A program made the position numbers and the translations under genes. The notes under the pieces were generated by a model, which did no database searches, was not told where the DNA came from, and saw only the letters and a list, made by a program, of their open reading frames with translations. 9,081 bases of DNA from Thermoflexus sp. (GTDB taxonomy: Bacteria > Chloroflexota > Anaerolineae > B4-G1 > DUEL01), in NCBI GenBank assembly GCA_028276215.1, contig JAPYWT010000069.1:1-9081 (forward strand), written 5' to 3'. Shown one piece after another: positions 6,921 to 9,081 of this stretch. Position 1 is the first letter of the stretch, and each line of letters opens with the position of its first letter.

Positions 6921-6955
6921 CTCCTCTGCTCCCCTGCTCCTCTGCCTGCTCCCTG

Positions 6956-8371
6956 CTATCCCTGGCTCAGCGCGTTGACAATCTCCTCCATCCGCATCGC
7001 CCGGGAGCCCTTGATCAGGATGACGTCGCCGGGCTGGACCAGGCCTTCCAGCAACCGGATCGCGGCGGCGTTGTCCTCCAGGATGTGTACCCGGTCGGCG
7101 GGCGTGCCCCAGCGCAGGGCCGTCTCGCCGATGATGCGCCCCCGAGGCCCCACCGTGATCAGGATGTCCGCCACCTCCATCGCCCGCAGGCCGACCTTCT
7201 CGTGCCCCTCCCGCTCGTAGTCGCCCAGTTCCAGCATGTCCCCCAGGACGGCGATCTTCCGCCCTTCCAGTTCGTCCAGCAGGTTCAGCGCGGCCAGCAT
7301 AGAGGGCGGACTGGCGTTGTAGGTGTCGTCCAGAAGGGTGGAGCCGCGCGGGCCAGGGACCGCCACCAGCCGCAGTTGCGACGACGGCGCCGACATCCCC
7401 TCTATGATTTCCTGCCAGGTCAGTCCTTCCACAATGCCCACCGCCGCCGCCCGCAGCGCGGTGTGGACGGAATGCCGCCCCAGGAGTGGAATGCGCACGT
7501 GCAACGTCTCTTTCCGGTAATGGAGCCGAAAGCGAACCCCCTCCAGGCCCAATCCCTCAATGCCGTCAGCCCAGAGGTCGGCCTCGGGAGAGAGTCCATA
7601 GGTGAAGACGCGCGCCTTCGTGGCCGCGCGCATCCCCAGGACGTTGGGGTCATCGTAGTTGAGGACGGCCACCCCCTCCGGCGCGGGCGGCAGGGCCTGG
7701 ACCAGTTCCGTCTTGGCCTGGATGATGCGCTCCATCGTTTTGGCCCGTTCCAGGTGGACCGGCCCGATAATGGTGACGACGCCCACGTGGGGCCGCGCAA
7801 TTTCGGCCAGGTGGGCGATCTCCCCCACGTCGTACATCCCCATCTCCAGCACTACCCGTTCAGTGTCCGGTGTGAGCCGGAGAAGGGTCAGCGGCAGGCC
7901 GATCTCGTTGTTGTAGGACTTCTCGCTCTTCAGGGTGCGGTAGCGGCGAGAGAGGACGTCGGCGATGAGTTCTTTGGTGGTGGTTTTGCCCACGCTGCCG
8001 GTGATGCCGACCACGCGCGGGGAATGGCGGCGGCGCCAGAAGGCCGCCAGCCGCTGCAGCGCGCTCAGCGGGTTCGGGACCTTCAGCAGGACGGGCAGGG
8101 TCCAGGTCTCCGGCAGCGCGGGCGGGGAGACGGTCAGGTCCACCACCGGCGCGGGGGCCTCCACCGGCCGCGCCACCAGCGCCATCGCCGCGCCCCGCCG
8201 CAGCGCGTCGGCGACGTAGTCGTGCCCGTCGGCCTGCTCCCCCCGCAGCGCGACGAAAACCCCATCCCGCGAGACCAGGCGGGAGTCCACCACCACCTCC
8301 GTTGGCCGTCGCTCCAGCGCCGACGGCCGCACTCCCGTCAACCCTTCCACCACATCCGCCAGCGTCAGCAT
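6956..8371 (-). CDS. murF: UDP-N-acetylmuramoyl-tripeptide--D-alanyl-D-alanine ligase (MurF)
   Basis: MurF adds the D-Ala-D-Ala dipeptide to the UDP-MurNAc-tripeptide in the cytoplasm using ATP. From ATG 8371 the product is 471 residues, normal for the family. The N-terminal substrate domain includes VVVDSRLVSRDGVFVALRG (26-44) and DGHDYV. The central ATPase domain has the P-loop GITGSVGKTT (122-131), SYNNEIGLPLTLL (152-164), GPVHLE with H206, and AK220TEL, whose Lys fits the conserved carbamylated position. The C-terminal domain has LLDDTYNASPPSM (346-358), LGDMLELG (376-383) and KGSRAMRMEEIV (454-465). The frame could start at 8410, but those 13 extra residues come from the CACGAATT repeat. 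ATG 8371, with GGAG eight bases upstream, is better. It precedes mraY in the expected order, but murE is missing upstream: a repeat array and a GxxExxY gene stand there instead. Confidence 0.97.
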   Translation of the reverse strand: MLTLADVVEGLTGVRPSALERRPTEVVVDSRLVSRDGVFVALRGEQADGHDYVADALRRGAAMALVARPVEAPAPVVDLTVSPPALPETWTLPVLLKVPNPLSALQRLAAFWRRRHSPRVVGITGSVGKTTTKELIADVLSRRYRTLKSEKSYNNEIGLPLTLLRLTPDTERVVLEMGMYDVGEIAHLAEIARPHVGVVTIIGPVHLERAKTMERIIQAKTELVQALPPAPEGVAVLNYDDPNVLGMRAATKARVFTYGLSPEADLWADGIEGLGLEGVRFRLHYRKETLHVRIPLLGRHSVHTALRAAAVGIVEGLTWQEIIEGMSAPSSQLRLVAVPGPRGSTLLDDTYNASPPSMLAALNLLDELEGRKIAVLGDMLELGDYEREGHEKVGLRAMEVADILITVGPRGRIIGETALRWGTPADRVHILEDNAAAIRLLEGLVQPGDVILIKGSRAMRMEEIVNALSQG

Positions 8372-8379
8372 GCTCTTAA

Positions 8380-8383
8380 CTCC
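8380..8383 (-). promoter_or_regulatory. Shine-Dalgarno that sets the murF start
   Basis: The coding strand has GGAG eight bases before ATG 8371. It lies just inside the non-repeat sequence next to the CACGAATT array and supports 8371 over the upstream in-frame start at 8410. Confidence 0.65.
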
Positions 8384-8385
8384 GT

Positions 8386-8488
8386 TAGCCACGAATTGCA
8401 CGAATCTCACGAATTGTTATATAGCCACGAATTGCACGAATCTCACGAATTGTTATATAGCCACGAATTACACGAATTTCACGAATTA
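8386..8488 (+). repeat. 36-bp tandem array built on CACGAATT, left of the GxxExxY gene
   Basis: Two identical 36-bp units (8386-8421 and 8422-8457) start TAGCCACGAATTGCACGAAT and end TTGTTATA. A diverged third copy (8458-8488) has ACACGAATTTCACG in the middle and ends in the stop codon of the GxxExxY gene. Inside each unit the shorter word CACGAAT(T) recurs about three times. There are no unique spacers, so this is a plain tandem repeat. It fills almost the whole gap between the GxxExxY gene and murF. Confidence 0.92.
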
Positions 8489-8860
8489 TCTGACAACTCG
8501 CTTTCGCTGAAGGGACTCCGCACCAAAGTTCAGGAGAAGCGCAAGGCGGAATCCGGTAGCGGCCAGATAATTCAGGGCCTGCGCTTCATGGGCATCGTTC
8601 AGCGATGAGACCGCTTTGATTTCCACAATAATCTGATTGTTCACGACAAAATCAGCGATGTAGTCTCCGACCAGGATGCCCTTGTACATAACAGGAAGTC
8701 GCCGGAATTGCTCAAAAGGGATGCCCTGAAGAGTGAATTCATGCGCCAGGGCGGCCTGATAAACCGATTCCAGAAACCCCGGTCCTAAAATCCGATGTAC
8801 CTCCATTGCCGCCCCGACGATAGCATAAGAGAGTTCCTTGTAGAGAATCTCCGTTCCCAT
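8486..8860 (-). CDS. GxxExxY family protein (PD-(D/E)XK nuclease fold)
   Basis: The 124-residue product has the family signature GFLESVY (G28, E31, Y34) after a helical start, typical of PF13366/GxxExxY proteins, which have a PD-(D/E)XK nuclease-like fold. The core is kept: IADF with D70, then IIVEIKAV with E80 and K82, the expected D...ExK arrangement. Q94 in EAQALNYL matches the conserved helix that follows. The length is normal, so it looks intact. The cellular role of the family is not established and I do not assign one. I chose ATG 8860 because GAGG lies eight bases upstream; TTG 8878 would add six residues. Its GC content is visibly lower than that of murF or mraY, and arrays of CACGAATT repeats lie on both sides, so recent acquisition is plausible. 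Its stop codon TAA is part of the left repeat copy. Confidence 0.9.
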   Translation of the reverse strand: MGTEILYKELSYAIVGAAMEVHRILGPGFLESVYQAALAHEFTLQGIPFEQFRRLPVMYKGILVGDYIADFVVNNQIIVEIKAVSSLNDAHEAQALNYLAATGFRLALLLNFGAESLQRKRVVR

Positions 8861-8868
8861 CCGCTTAT

Positions 8869-8872
8869 CCTC
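8869..8872 (-). promoter_or_regulatory. Shine-Dalgarno that sets the GxxExxY start
   Basis: The coding strand has GAGG eight bases before ATG 8860, which favours that codon over the in-frame TTG at 8878. Confidence 0.55.
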
Positions 8873-8914
8873 AAACAAAAAATTCGTCAGGAGTTACGCA
8901 GTTGTTCTTTTTTT

Positions 8915-8983
8915 GCCACGAATTGCACGAATTTGCACGAATTAAAAGAAACAAAGTTCGTGTTAATTCGTGAAATTCGTGGC
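8915..8983. repeat. Inverted repeat with 27-bp arms upstream of the GxxExxY gene
   Basis: The arm at 8915-8941 (begins GCCACGAATTGCACGAATTT) and the arm at 8957-8983 (ends TTCGTGGC) are reverse complements at 24 of 27 positions, separated by a 15-base A-rich loop. Both arms are copies of the CACGAATT repeat in opposite orientation. A long hairpin or cruciform is possible. It lies in the likely promoter region of the GxxExxY gene, where no convincing -35/-10 pair was found. Confidence 0.85.
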
Positions 8984-9064
8984 TAAAACCGAAAATTCGT
9001 GTTAATTCGTGAAATTCGTGGCTAAAACCGAAAATTCGTGTTAATTCGTGAAATTCGTGGCTAA
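8957..9064 (-). repeat. 39-bp tandem array built on CACGAATT, right of the GxxExxY gene
   Basis: Units at 8957-8995 and 8996-9034 are identical 39-mers beginning TTCGTGTTAATTCGTGAAAT and ending in CTAAAACCGAAAA. The third, at 9035-9064, loses the last nine bases and runs into unrelated sequence. This array is in the opposite orientation to the one at 8386-8488 and has a slightly different consensus and period. Confidence 0.92.
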
Positions 9065-9081
9065 AGGTAGAATCCGCAGGG

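Noticed and set aside
7085..8608. A 507-codon open frame on the plus strand.
   Set aside because: It is antisense to murF and extends into the CACGAATT array, where it yields a repetitive SHELHE peptide. The minus strand holds an unmistakable MurF.
8887..8908. A possible insertion-sequence end (GGAGTTACGCAGTTGTTC) next to the GxxExxY gene.
   Set aside because: No matching opposite end, target duplication or transposase was found in the window; the resemblance is only general.
8386..9064. Possible CRISPR arrays, because of 36-bp and 39-bp periodic repeats.
   Set aside because: The units are contiguous with no unique spacers, are internally repetitive, and there are no cas genes nearby.

Overview
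The window is about 60-65% GC by eye and every supported gene lies on the minus strand. In transcription order (right to left) it holds a small GxxExxY protein, murF, mraY, an AbrB-type antitoxin overlapping a PIN-domain toxin, a short hybrid of a Phd-type antitoxin with half a PIN domain, and a very large secreted RHS/YD-repeat protein that runs off the left edge. The peptidoglycan genes show it is a bacterium. GC content, the PIN antitoxin-toxin modules, the secreted RHS protein and the many small intergenic repeats would fit a Chloroflexota-like genome, but that is an impression from style, not a placement by a marker gene.

Layout. Positions 8860-9081: a low-GC island with a PD-(D/E)XK-type GxxExxY gene, bracketed by arrays built on the word CACGAATT that point in opposite directions. 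Positions 8371-5843: murF then mraY, consecutive steps of peptidoglycan precursor synthesis (MurF completes UDP-MurNAc-pentapeptide, MraY moves it onto undecaprenyl phosphate). Their usual neighbours murE and murD are absent. The 114-bp gap between them holds two tandem repeats, one G-rich with a quadruplex-capable pattern in the transcript and one a heptamer array reaching the mraY start codon. Positions 5842-5670: an intergenic stretch with a compound palindrome, a predicted promoter and repeated CTGCA words. Positions 5669-4586: the toxin-antitoxin block. Positions 4553-1: the RHS gene, 32 bp downstream of the block and preceded by a consensus Shine-Dalgarno sequence.

Working together. murF and mraY are housekeeping and probably co-transcribed. 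The antitoxin and toxin overlap by 20 nt and form a typical type II module. The hybrid follows after 27 bp and the RHS gene after 32 bp, so all four could share one transcript from the promoter near 5716-5744. No gene-free stretch exceeds 300 bases. No rRNA, tRNA, transposase or CRISPR array was seen. The long plus-strand open frames are antisense shadows of high-GC genes.
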